This document shows positions 8,609-16,739 of a DNA stretch of 64,000 nt, one piece after another. The stretch lies in NCBI GenBank assembly GCA_900188465.1, contig FZPE01000004.1, positions 124,001-188,000 on the forward strand, written 5' to 3'. Below the pieces are notes generated by a model. That model worked only from the letters and a program-made list of their open reading frames with translations. It was not told where the DNA came from and did not search any database. The stretch's first letter is position 1. Each line of letters begins with the position of its first letter. A program made the position numbers and the translations under genes. The stretch is from Micrococcales bacterium KH10 (GTDB taxonomy: Bacteria > Actinomycetota > Actinomycetes > Actinomycetales > Cellulomonadaceae).

Positions 8609-9482
8609 GAAAGACCCGGCACAGGAATCTACTTCGCGGATCCCTTCGGTGATCGTGGACGATGTCCATGTCAAATACAAGGTCATCGGCTCTAAAGGCA
8701 GCAAGGTCCAAGCGCACCATAAAGACTCATTGCTCAAGAAACTCGTGCGCCGCGGCGCCAAGATAACCAGCGCCGGCAGTACCGAGATTCATGCTCTGCG
8801 CGGTGTGTCATTCATCGCACACGACGGCGAAGCAATCGGCATTCTCGGCACGAATGGCTCTGGCAAATCCACGTTGCTGCGCGCTATTGCTGGACTACAG
8901 CCGGTTTCGCACGGCAGTGTATACATGCGGGGCCGTGCCTCACTGATGGGCGTCGGCGCCGCATTGGTCAAGAACCTCACCGGTGAACGCAACATCATGA
9001 TCGGCTGTTTGGCGCTGGGCATGAGCGTGTCCGAAGTCAAAGAGAAGTTCAACGACATCGTGAAGTTTGCCGAGCTGGGCGATGCCGTCTACCTTCCGAT
9101 GTCGACCTACTCCCATGGGATGGCAGCGCGCCTGCGCTTTGCCATTTCCACGGCGATCACCCCTGACGTGCTGATCGTCGATGAGGCGCTATCGACCGGT
9201 GACTCGGCCTTCAAAACCAAAAGTCGCCGTCGCATCGACGAGATTCGTGAGGCAGCGGGCACCGTCTTCGTGGTCAGTCACTCCTCGGCGACCATCAAAT
9301 CCATGTGTTCGCGAGCGATCTGGATCGACCAGGGCACGGTGAAGATGGATGGCGCTGTGGACGAAGTGGTCGACGCCTATCGGGCCTTCACCCGCCATAG
9401 CCGTGCAGAGCGTCGCCGTCGGCGCCGACTGCGACGGAAGCGCCGGGCAGCGCTGAACGGATCCGGTAAAGTCGAAAGTTAG
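8601..9482 (+). CDS. ABC transporter ATP-binding protein, wall-polymer exporter (TagH-like)
   Basis: An ATPase subunit of 293 residues. Walker A is GTNGSGKS (residues 83-90), the signature is the YSHGMAARLRFA variant typical of TagH/Wzt exporters, and Walker B is VLIVDEAL followed by the H-loop VVSHS. GTG 8601 overlaps the end of the permease gene and has AGG about 8 nt upstream. The C-terminus is extremely basic (RRRRRRLRRKRR) with no carbohydrate-binding extension of the Wzt type. It should power export of the polymer assembled by the neighbouring enzymes. Confidence 0.92.
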   Translation: MSEKDPAQESTSRIPSVIVDDVHVKYKVIGSKGSKVQAHHKDSLLKKLVRRGAKITSAGSTEIHALRGVSFIAHDGEAIGILGTNGSGKSTLLRAIAGLQPVSHGSVYMRGRASLMGVGAALVKNLTGERNIMIGCLALGMSVSEVKEKFNDIVKFAELGDAVYLPMSTYSHGMAARLRFAISTAITPDVLIVDEALSTGDSAFKTKSRRRIDEIREAAGTVFVVSHSSATIKSMCSRAIWIDQGTVKMDGAVDEVVDAYRAFTRHSRAERRRRRRLRRKRRAALNGSGKVES

Positions 9483-9554
9483 GTCCGGGAAGATTCCGTC
9501 GGACATCTTTAGGGCATAGCGACTATGTCCTCGTCGAATTCAAGGAAAGTAGAC

Positions 9555-10247
9555 ATGACTCAGATTGCGATCTTGGCAGCCGGTATGGGCACACGACTGG
9601 GCAAGCCGTTCCCTAAGCCGTTGACGCCGCTGCGCGACGGCCGCACGATCATGGCCCAACAATTTGAGAACATCCACGGTGCTTTTGCCGACGCTCAGGT
9701 TTACGTAGCCGTCGGGTTCAAACTTGAGATGATCCTTGAGGCCCACCCGCGTGCGCTTTTTGTCTACAACGAGGAATTCGACCGCACCAACACCTCCAAG
9801 TCGTTGCTGCGCATCCTGCGTTCGACCGGACCCGGTGGCGTGCTGTGGATGAATGGCGATGTGGTCTTCGACCCGCAGATCCTGCAGCGGCTCAAGTCCT
9901 ATATGGACCAGGACCAGTCGGTTGTGGCGGTCAACACGGCTACGGTCGCGGAAGAAGAAGTCAAATACACCGTGGACGAGCACGGTCACATCAACCAGCT
10001 GTCCAAGCAGGTGCAGGGCGCTCTTGGTGAGGCTATCGGCATCAACTTCATCGCAGCACGTGACAAGGAAGCGTTGATCCAGCGCCTTGAGGAAGTCGAC
10101 GACCAGGACTACTTCGAACGCGGCATCGAACTGGCCATCGAACGTGACGGTGTCAAGGTGGTGCCGGTCGACATCTCCGACCTCTACGCTGTCGAGGTCG
10201 ACTTCGCTGACGATCTGGCTCGCGCCAACGAACACGTGCCGGACTAA
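9555..10247 (+). CDS. sugar- or alditol-phosphate nucleotidyltransferase (LicC-like)
   Basis: A 230-residue nucleotidyltransferase. The N-terminal AILAAGMGTRLGKPFPKPL is the nucleotide-binding G-x-G-x-R loop with its signature lysine; LWMNGDVVF carries the metal-binding Asp, and DLYAVEVDFADDL near the end provides the second metal site. Length and motifs fit LicC/NTP_transf_3 enzymes that activate phosphocholine, alditol-phosphates or sugar-phosphates, often with CTP. ATG 9555 has AAGGAAAG at good distance. It lies directly after the exporter genes. In this context it may supply the activated donor (for example a CDP-alditol) for the two glycerophosphotransferases, since no TagD-type enzyme is present here. 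Substrate is inference. Confidence 0.8.
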   Translation: MTQIAILAAGMGTRLGKPFPKPLTPLRDGRTIMAQQFENIHGAFADAQVYVAVGFKLEMILEAHPRALFVYNEEFDRTNTSKSLLRILRSTGPGGVLWMNGDVVFDPQILQRLKSYMDQDQSVVAVNTATVAEEEVKYTVDEHGHINQLSKQVQGALGEAIGINFIAARDKEALIQRLEEVDDQDYFERGIELAIERDGVKVVPVDISDLYAVEVDFADDLARANEHVPD

Positions 10248-12013
10248 AGCACCGGTTTGATCGACAGCACCCACGAGGATGGCAACGAGCCCAACCTTGC
10301 TCGTATCACATCGGCTTTGGCGGTGAAGGTGGCCTTCTTGCCATTGGACGCGGTCGCACGCAGTTTCTTGGCTTGACCTGACGAATATCGCTGCACCACC
10401 TTGACCTTGGCAACATCGGGAAGTCCGAACATCTGCGCAAGTCGTTGGGCAGGGATCGTCCGCGTCCACGAGGTCATCGAGTTGCCGGGCGCTTTCAGGC
10501 TCGCCTCATCGGGTACCGAACGCAGGTAGGGGATCTCGGCGACCCACACGTCTTCACTGTTGGCAGTCGCCCCGCCAGAAGATGAATAGTAGAAGGTGCT
10601 GATGGGCTTGTTCTGGTAGGTGAGGACCTGCACCGAGTTGCCTTGCACTGTCGCGTCGACCGCACTGCGCCAGATGGCGCCGTAGCTGGTCGACCCGACT
10701 TTCTCGTTCTCCTTGTTCCACCCCGTGAAATGCTGGTCGCGAACGTCGTCGACGATGTGGCAGTTGCAGGCTGACTTGCGTTTGCCGTTCGGGTTGCTTG
10801 CGCTGATATTCATATTGACGAGCGCATAGCTGCGAGCTGTGATCGCCTGTGCGGACAGTGCCGCTGAGCCGCCGTTGGCAGGCGAACCCCAACTCGACGG
10901 CATCTCGGCGATGCCGTAGAGGTACTGTGTGAAGCCCACGTCATTGATGACGTTGAGCCGCCCGGAGATGGCCGTAGCGACCAGTGCGCCATGCCGGTAT
11001 TTGCCATGAGTGCCGCTGAGGCTTGCCACTGCTGCCTCGTCATTGGGGCGGAATTCGGGTGTGCCGGACCATTGCAGGACGAGTGCGTGTGATGTGACAG
11101 TGGTGGAATATCCGCCGCCGCTGATCTGAGCGCGCGCTTTGCCGCTGGAAACGCTCAGCACGGCCTTGGCGTTCTTGCCATTGGATCCCGACGTGGTGAA
11201 CTTGACGGCACCGTTTTCATCGACAATGCGCCACTGGCCTTGCGAGATGGAGAAGGTCGCTGTGTTGGCCGAGTCCGCGTATCCGGAGAATCCGTAAGGC
11301 TCTGGGCCGAATACCTGCACCGCGATCTTGCCCGGTACGGTCGCAGTCTTGACTTCGGTGCCCTGGTAGTAGTGCTGCAAGATCTGGGCTGCGGTGCTGC
11401 CGGTACGTGCCATCTGGTACGCGCCGTATTGGGACATACCCACCCCGTGACCGAATCCAGATCCGGTCACAGTGAAGGACTGGGCGGCCTTGAGCGGCTT
11501 CGGCGTTGTCGCGGTCTGCTTGATCAGCACCTTGATGACCTTGGAGTAGTGCTTGCCGCGCTTGATGCGGTACTTCCGGGTCTTCTTCGGCGTCACGACT
11601 GCCTTACCGACTCCGTTTACGATGGGCACGCGAATCTTGGTGTTCTGCCACTTGCCCGCTCTTTTGATCTGGAGCCGCGATTTGGCGGCAGCAACCTTCT
11701 TCTTGTTCTTCTTGAACACGACCCGCAACCGAGTCTTGCCGCCCGGTGTCGTCGAGGTCTTCTTCACGACGAGTTTCAGCGTGATCTTCTTCTTGGCCTT
11801 CGGCGCCATCGGGCTGGCCTGTGGTGTGCTCTGGAGCTTTGTCAGAAGAGTCTGATGCGCGGCAGGTGAACTCGTCGTCGAAACTGCTGTTGCCGCACTG
11901 CCTGCCGCTACGGTCAAGACTGAAACTAGTCCAAGCGCTATCGCTGAGCGTCGGTATCGCCACGCACGACGATAGGACGAGTCTAGGGCGGCACCACGAT
12001 CGCTAGAGTTCAC
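10244..12013 (-). CDS. secreted SpoIID/LytB domain protein with lysine-rich N-terminal region
   Basis: A protein of about 589 residues. After a signal-like segment (SAIALGLVSVLTVAAGSAAT) comes a basic region (KAKKKITLKLVVKK, FKKNKKKVAAAKS, KRGKHYSKVIKVLIK) resembling the basic part of the amidase. A GHGVGMSQYGA motif follows, then the SpoIID core: QYLYGIAEMPSSWG with the catalytic-type Glu, AALSAQAITARSYAL, and YSSSGGATANSEDVW. SpoIID enzymes are lytic transglycosylases acting on denuded glycan; here a wall-remodelling role is likely, as there is no sign of sporulation. The start is uncertain: GTG 12013 has GAGG five bases upstream, and GTG 12022 is an alternative. Confidence 0.88.
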   Translation of the reverse strand: MNSSDRGAALDSSYRRAWRYRRSAIALGLVSVLTVAAGSAATAVSTTSSPAAHQTLLTKLQSTPQASPMAPKAKKKITLKLVVKKTSTTPGGKTRLRVVFKKNKKKVAAAKSRLQIKRAGKWQNTKIRVPIVNGVGKAVVTPKKTRKYRIKRGKHYSKVIKVLIKQTATTPKPLKAAQSFTVTGSGFGHGVGMSQYGAYQMARTGSTAAQILQHYYQGTEVKTATVPGKIAVQVFGPEPYGFSGYADSANTATFSISQGQWRIVDENGAVKFTTSGSNGKNAKAVLSVSSGKARAQISGGGYSTTVTSHALVLQWSGTPEFRPNDEAAVASLSGTHGKYRHGALVATAISGRLNVINDVGFTQYLYGIAEMPSSWGSPANGGSAALSAQAITARSYALVNMNISASNPNGKRKSACNCHIVDDVRDQHFTGWNKENEKVGSTSYGAIWRSAVDATVQGNSVQVLTYQNKPISTFYYSSSGGATANSEDVWVAEIPYLRSVPDEASLKAPGNSMTSWTRTIPAQRLAQMFGLPDVAKVKVVQRYSSGQAKKLRATASNGKKATFTAKADVIRARLGSLPSSWVLSIKPVL

Positions 12014-12031
12014 GGACCTCACGGTAATAAC
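12009..12031 (-). promoter_or_regulatory. three 9-bp spaced GT(G/T)A boxes at the SpoIID start
   Basis: On the coding (minus) strand the sequence reads GTTAT-TACC-GTGAG-GTCC-GTGAA, three GT(T/G)A units at exact 9-nt spacing, like the four units at the amidase promoter. The boxes overlap a possible -10 (TATTAC) and the chosen GTG start. Part of the match is fixed by the ribosome site and start codon, so chance is a real alternative. Confidence 0.3.
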
Positions 12032-12074
12032 CGGATGGCTGAAAGTCGAATATCTGACGGTGCGCCGCTTGAAA

Positions 12075-12941
12075 TCATCCGGAAAGGCCAAAGGGCAATC
12101 GAGTCCGCTGTGCATGGCGCTGATCTGCGATGACGCGCTGCCGCTGGGCGAACTGCAGATCGCGATCGCGTCGTTCGGCCAGCACTGCTGCCAGGAACTC
12201 TTCTGGATGCGTGCCCACTGGCGGCCCGGGAGCCGCAAACGGTTCAAGCAACCCAGCCAGTTCCTGTCCCAGTTGGTGCCGCGCAGCGGGGGTCAACCGG
12301 CTCGCTCGCGCCAGAAACTGTCGCGCGGCCAGGGCGTAGCCTGTCGGCAGTGGGCGAATATCGGCATTGCGGGCCCACATCGCCAGGTGCGGCGGCATCA
12401 CCAACGGCGACACATCCCATTTTCCGCCGCGTACTCGCGTTGCATAGGTTCCCGCAAGCAGGTCACCGAGCCGCTTGCCCTTGTTGTTGAAGAAGGAAAC
12501 GGTCAACGCGACGACTCCGGCGGTCATCCACAACTCCAGCACGGCCGTCAGACCACGGATCAGCGCATGCCGGAATCGAATGGGGCCGCCATCATCCCGT
12601 ACCACGCGGATTCCCAAGGCCAGCTTCCCCAAGGAGCGTCCGCGGCTGAGAGTCTCAACCGTGACCGGCAGAATCACGAGGGCGCTTACGATCATGATGA
12701 TCGTCCACACGCCCGCGACGTCCTCACCAAACATGGACGGCTGCCATCGGGCCGCGACTGAGATCGCGACTCCTATCGCCCACAGCGCCAGGAGCTGGGT
12801 GATGGCATCGATCGTGCCGCTGAGCATTCGCACCGCAAACGACACCGGACGAGAGTCCACGACGACACCTTCGGATAGGACAAATCCCTCCAGGTGGGCA
12901 AGTTCCGCCGGGAACTTCGCCGAATTCGTCGCGGTGCTCAT
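12075..12941 (-). CDS. RDD family membrane protein
   Basis: A 288-residue protein. The RDD signature is spread over the first half: DSRPVSFAVRMLSGTIDA with the Arg-Asp pair, then membrane segments, SRGRSLGKLALGIRVVRDDGG, and FNNKGKRLGDLLAGTYATR near the end of the domain. A cytoplasmic C-terminal half (residues about 180-288) is rich in Arg, Ala and Gln. ATG 12941 gives the expected N-terminus; the upstream extension is unrelated. It is 61 nt upstream of the SpoIID gene on the same strand and divergent from the SpoIIM-like gene. RDD proteins are often found beside SpoIIM/MoxR/DUF58 genes. Function is not established. Confidence 0.87.
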   Translation of the reverse strand: MSTATNSAKFPAELAHLEGFVLSEGVVVDSRPVSFAVRMLSGTIDAITQLLALWAIGVAISVAARWQPSMFGEDVAGVWTIIMIVSALVILPVTVETLSRGRSLGKLALGIRVVRDDGGPIRFRHALIRGLTAVLELWMTAGVVALTVSFFNNKGKRLGDLLAGTYATRVRGGKWDVSPLVMPPHLAMWARNADIRPLPTGYALAARQFLARASRLTPAARHQLGQELAGLLEPFAAPGPPVGTHPEEFLAAVLAERRDRDLQFAQRQRVIADQRHAQRTRLPFGLSG

Positions 12942-13051
12942 GGGGAAATCTTCGCATATCCGCGTTCTAGTTGGCCGGGTCCTGTCGCCTGCTGTCGCCC
13001 CTGTCGCCTGAGTACGCGGCGAGGAGCCCATCGAGATCACACCCCATTGCT

Positions 13052-13117
13052 GAACCGTCGCATTTTTCGTGAACTTGCCTAGTGTGCTAGGGCGGTACGC
13101 GAAAAACGCGACGGTTC
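13052..13117. repeat. 66-nt near-perfect palindrome
   Basis: The outer arms GAACCGTCGC and GCGACGGTTC are perfect. They continue through TTTTTCG / CGAAAAA with one mismatch, and the centre CCTAGTGTGCTAGG is again self-complementary. Nearly the whole 66 nt can fold into one hairpin or cruciform. It lies between the divergent RDD and SpoIIM-like genes, in the only sizeable gap of the block, about 50 nt before the SpoIIM-like start. No transposase or ORF is associated. Confidence 0.85.
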
Positions 13118-13168
13118 GATCGCAGTGCAGGGTCGAGACATCCAGCGCGATGTGCCAAGGTAGAACCC

Positions 13169-14155
13169 GTGGACATTGACGCATTCATTGCGGTGCATCG
13201 CGACCGTTGGGAACGCCTTGACCGGCTCAGCAAACGACGGCTGCGTGGGCAAGACGCGGATGAACTCGTTGTGCTGTATCAGCAGGTAGCTACCGACTTG
13301 TCGATCATTCGGTCCACAGCGGCAGATCCAGCGCTGATCACCAAGCTGTCTGACATTCTGCTGCGCGCTCGAGCGCGCATCGCTGGCAGCTCGGAGGCTT
13401 CGTGGCGCGACACCGCCAGATTCTTCACCGCGTCCCTGCCTGCTGCGCTCTATCGAGTCAGATGGTGGACACTGTGGGTGACATTGGGGTCCATCGCCGT
13501 CGGCGCGCTGGTGGCGCTATGGGTCGCCAACACTCCGGAAGGCTTGGCGTATATCGGTCCTCCCGAAGTTCGCGAGCAGTATGTCAATCACGAGTTCGCT
13601 GACTACTACGCACCTGGATTCGGCTTCGCCTCGACTGTCTGGACCAACAACGCCTGGATTGCAGCGCAGTGCGTGGCTTTCGGAATCACCGGACTTTGGC
13701 CGATCTGGGTGATACTTCAGAACATGATCAACGTGGGCGCCGTCGCAGGCTTGATGGCCGCATACGGCGAACTCGACACGTTCTTCGCACTGATCCTGCC
13801 GCACGGAATGCTCGAGCTCACCTCGATCTTCATCGCAGCCGCCGCGGGGCTGAAGCTGTTCTGGACTGCAATTGACCCCGGGCCAAGGCCCCGTACTGTG
13901 GCTCTGGCAGAAGAGGGACGGGCCCTTTTCACTATCGCCGTCGGCCTGGTGTTGACGCTGCTGCTGTCCGGGCTGGTCGAGGGATTCGTGACCGGATCGG
14001 CATTGCCGGTGTGGCTGAAGATGGTCATCGGTGCGGCCGCGCTTGGTGTGGTCATCGTCTATGCGGGGATATTTGGACGTAGAGCCGTGCAGGTCGGCCA
14101 GATGGGCGATATGGACGAGGACACCGCCGGATATCGCCTCGCCTATGCGGGATAG
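13169..14155 (+). CDS. SpoIIM-like (stage II sporulation protein M family) membrane protein
   Basis: A 328-residue protein of the SpoIIM/DUF95 family. It has a soluble N-terminal helix bundle (DAFIAVHRDRWERLDRLSKR, ELVVLYQQVATDLSIIR), then about five membrane segments with the family patterns FTASLPAALYRVRWWTL, IAAQCVAFGITGLWP, and LPHGMLELTSIFIAAAAGLK. The start is GTG 13169. In actinobacteria this gene is regularly divergent from RDD and next to DUF58/MoxR genes, as here. In Bacillus, SpoIIM works with SpoIID in peptidoglycan degradation, and a SpoIID-domain gene is also nearby. A wall-remodelling role is plausible but not shown. Confidence 0.87.
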   Translation: MDIDAFIAVHRDRWERLDRLSKRRLRGQDADELVVLYQQVATDLSIIRSTAADPALITKLSDILLRARARIAGSSEASWRDTARFFTASLPAALYRVRWWTLWVTLGSIAVGALVALWVANTPEGLAYIGPPEVREQYVNHEFADYYAPGFGFASTVWTNNAWIAAQCVAFGITGLWPIWVILQNMINVGAVAGLMAAYGELDTFFALILPHGMLELTSIFIAAAAGLKLFWTAIDPGPRPRTVALAEEGRALFTIAVGLVLTLLLSGLVEGFVTGSALPVWLKMVIGAAALGVVIVYAGIFGRRAVQVGQMGDMDEDTAGYRLAYAG

Positions 14156-14239
14156 CGGTCGCTTCTCGTACTTCGTGCTCTGAGTCTGTGGCTAGCGTCG
14201 TCGAAGCCACTCCAGCGAAAGTGGACGACTTTTGTGAAA

Positions 14240-14287
14240 GTGGACCGGGCGTTTCCCGCCCACAACGGCAAAACCTGGCCGGTCCAC
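14240..14287. terminator. nested hairpin between convergent SpoIIM-like and DUF58 genes
   Basis: GTGGACCGG (14240-14248) pairs with CCGGTCCAC (14279-14287), and inside it GGGCG pairs with CGCCC. There is no U tract. It lies in the 200-nt convergent gap 14156-14356, which holds no credible gene, and probably terminates or stabilises both transcripts. Confidence 0.5.
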
Positions 14288-14356
14288 AACCGCGGTGGGA
14301 TGGCGCTGGCGACGGGAGACAGTGGAGCAGTGCGGGGATGGCGCTTTGCTAGGTGC

Positions 14357-15682
14357 CTACAGTGCGCCGCTGGCTTTGAGACTGAGATACCGGTCAGCGA
14401 CCTTCGGTGCCAGTTCCTCACCGGGAACGTCAATGACGTGGACTCCGCCGCGGGACAACTCGTCGCTGACAGTACTGCGATCGAGTTCCCAGCGTTCCTG
14501 TGCCGCTCTGTCGAAGACGTCCTGGTCGGCACCGCCGACAGTTAGGCCATCTGACGCGCTGGATGTCGCGGCCGGCTCGGCCAAAAGGCTGCTCATCGTC
14601 GTCGCTGAAGCCAGCACTACGGTGTGACGCTCAGTAAGGCGGGCAACGACGGACAGGAGTCCGGATTCAATGGCGGCGGGTTCGAGTCCCGCGACCAGGA
14701 CGACCAGGGAACGCTGCCGATGGTGCCGATCGATCCAACGTGTCACCGCATCCCAGTCGGTTTCGACCAGCGTCGGTTCCACCGGGGCCAGCCCGGAAGC
14801 CACCTCGGCCAAGGAGTTATCGCCAGCGGTCGCAGGAATAGTCGCGCGTAACTCGCGGTCGAAGGCGATGACGTCGACCCGGTCACCGGCGTGGGAAGCG
14901 AGCGCGGACAGCAGCAGTGCCGCTTCGATCCCAGCATCGAGGCGAGTGCCCTCATCAACGCGCATGGCACTCGTCCGCCCGGAATCCACTACGATCAAGA
15001 CCCGTCGGTCGCGTTCTGGCCGCCAGGTGCGCACCACGACCTCGCTGCGCCGTGCTGTGGCACGCCAGTCGATGGATCGGACGTCGTCTCCGATGACGTA
15101 TTCGCGCAGGGAGTCGAACTCAGTGCCCTCACCGCGAATCTGCACCGCGGCGCGTCCGTCGAGCTCGCGCAGGCGTGCGAGACGGCTGGGCAGGTGCCGC
15201 CGCGAATGGAACGCGGGCAGCACCTGAATACTGCCCGGAACATCAATAGAACGCTGTCGGCCCGCCAACCGCAACGGCCCCCAGGAGCGAATGGTCACCG
15301 GTCCGGCTTGCAATGTTCCGCGTCGCGTTGGCACCAGGGCGGTGACAAGGCGTGTGCCGCTGCCCGGCTTCAGGCCAATGCGATGGCGATTGCGTTGTGC
15401 GCCGGCTGTGGGAGTCCAGGCATCGCGGATCTCGCCGGCCAGTCTCGTTTTTCCTCGATGTCTGACGACGAGCACCGACTCGCTGGATTCGCCCAGCCGC
15501 ACGGTCGGCAGCGGGCCCCGGGTGATGTTCAGATGCTTCGGGTGAGTAGCCAGCAGAGCATCGAACCACGCAAGCACGATGACACCGCCGAACCACGCGA
15601 GCGCCACGGCCATGGAGGGCCAGATCAGCACCGGCACGATTCCAATCAGCTGCAGGATGACTGCGCGCCCTGTTATGACCAT
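14357..15682 (-). CDS. DUF58 domain-containing protein
   Basis: A 441-residue protein. Two N-terminal membrane segments precede an extracytoplasmic-type beta region, the DUF58 signature EGTEFDSLREYVIGDDVRSI (partial) followed by DWRATAR, and a von Willebrand A-like fold beginning VLIVVDSGRTS. That MIDAS-like motif (DxGxTS) lacks the usual first Ser, so metal binding may be altered. DUF58 and MoxR proteins form widespread pairs thought to help fold or assemble envelope complexes. It is the last gene of the five-gene minus-strand operon, 31 nt after the MoxR gene. Confidence 0.92.
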   Translation of the reverse strand: MVITGRAVILQLIGIVPVLIWPSMAVALAWFGGVIVLAWFDALLATHPKHLNITRGPLPTVRLGESSESVLVVRHRGKTRLAGEIRDAWTPTAGAQRNRHRIGLKPGSGTRLVTALVPTRRGTLQAGPVTIRSWGPLRLAGRQRSIDVPGSIQVLPAFHSRRHLPSRLARLRELDGRAAVQIRGEGTEFDSLREYVIGDDVRSIDWRATARRSEVVVRTWRPERDRRVLIVVDSGRTSAMRVDEGTRLDAGIEAALLLSALASHAGDRVDVIAFDRELRATIPATAGDNSLAEVASGLAPVEPTLVETDWDAVTRWIDRHHRQRSLVVLVAGLEPAAIESGLLSVVARLTERHTVVLASATTMSSLLAEPAATSSASDGLTVGGADQDVFDRAAQERWELDRSTVSDELSRGGVHVIDVPGEELAPKVADRYLSLKASGAL

Positions 15683-15713
15683 CGAGCACCTCTACACGAA
15701 CTTGCCGCCAGGG

Positions 15714-16739
15714 TCATCGCGGGACCGGGATCGTGTTCAAGATCGTACCGAGCACACTGTGCACGGTGACGCCTTCCATCGCGGATTCGGGGCGCAGCGC
15801 GACACGGTGTGCCAAAGTGGAGAAGACAAGCGCTTTGACGTCGTCGGGGGTGACGAACTCACGTCCGCTCAGCCACGCCCAGGCACGCGATGTGGCCAGC
15901 AGTGCGGTCGCACCACGCGGCGACACACCCAGTGCGAGTGAGGGTGAGTGACGGGTTGCCCGGCAGATATCGACGATGTAGCCCAGGACATCGGGATGGA
16001 CCATGACCTTGGCTACCTGTTCGCGCGCTATGGCCAGGTCTTCCGCGCTCGCGACCCGCTTCACGCCCGCGGCGACCAGATCGCGAGGGTTGAAGCCGGC
16101 CGCGTGGCGGGCCAAGATCTCGGTCTCCAGGTGCCGCTCCGGCACTGGCAACGTCGCCTTGAGCAGGAAGCGGTCGAGTTGTGCCTCCGGCAGGGCGTAG
16201 GTGCCCTCGTACTCAATCGGGTTCTGCGTTGCGATCACAATGAACGGATCGGGCAACGGCCTAGGCTCGCCGTCGACCGTCACCTGTCGTTCTTCCATTG
16301 CTTCGAGCAGTGCGGATTGAGTCTTTGGCGGGGTGCGGTTGATCTCGTCCGCGAGCAAGAGATTGGTGAACACCGGCCCAGGACGGAACGAGAACTCAGC
16401 CGTGCGGGCGTCATAGACGAGCGATCCGGTCACATCGCCTGGCATCAGGTCGGGAGTGAACTGCACACGTTTGGTGTCCAGATCGAGGCTGTGGGCCAAC
16501 GTGCGCACCAAGAGTGTCTTGGCTACTCCCGGAACGCCTTCGAGTAGTACGTGGCCGCGGCATAGCAGCCCGATCAGCAAGGTGGTCACCGCGCTGTCCT
16601 GACCGACCACGGCCTTGCCGACCTCAGTGCGTACGGCGACGAGACGCTCTAGCGAAGCGGGTCGCGGTGCCTGCGGTGCAGTAGCAGGCTGCTGTGCGGG
16701 GCCTGTCGGTTCCGGAACCTGGGAGTCGGGGGTAGTCAT
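15714..16739 (-). CDS. MoxR family AAA+ ATPase
   Basis: A 341-residue AAA+ protein. After a Pro/Gln-rich N-terminus come VVGQDSAV, Walker A GVPGVAKT, Walker B LLADEINRTPPK, sensor 1 IATQNPIEYEGTYALPEAQ, and sensor 2 SPRGATALL. This is the full MoxR pattern. MoxR ATPases act as chaperones with DUF58/vWA partners. ATG 16739 overlaps the DUF4350 stop in an ATGA junction, so expression is coupled. It is the fourth gene of the operon. Confidence 0.95.
   Translation of the reverse strand: MTTPDSQVPEPTGPAQQPATAPQAPRPASLERLVAVRTEVGKAVVGQDSAVTTLLIGLLCRGHVLLEGVPGVAKTLLVRTLAHSLDLDTKRVQFTPDLMPGDVTGSLVYDARTAEFSFRPGPVFTNLLLADEINRTPPKTQSALLEAMEERQVTVDGEPRPLPDPFIVIATQNPIEYEGTYALPEAQLDRFLLKATLPVPERHLETEILARHAAGFNPRDLVAAGVKRVASAEDLAIAREQVAKVMVHPDVLGYIVDICRATRHSPSLALGVSPRGATALLATSRAWAWLSGREFVTPDDVKALVFSTLAHRVALRPESAMEGVTVHSVLGTILNTIPVPR

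Noticed and set aside
9540-10469. A 309-codon minus-strand frame across the nucleotidyltransferase gene
   Set aside because: It is antisense to a clear NTP-transferase and to the end of the SpoIID gene; its translation shows no recognisable domain.
14676-14692. GCGGGTTCGAGTCCCGC looks like a tRNA T-arm
   Set aside because: No acceptor stem, anticodon arm or D-arm can be built around it, and it lies inside the DUF58 coding sequence on the opposite strand.
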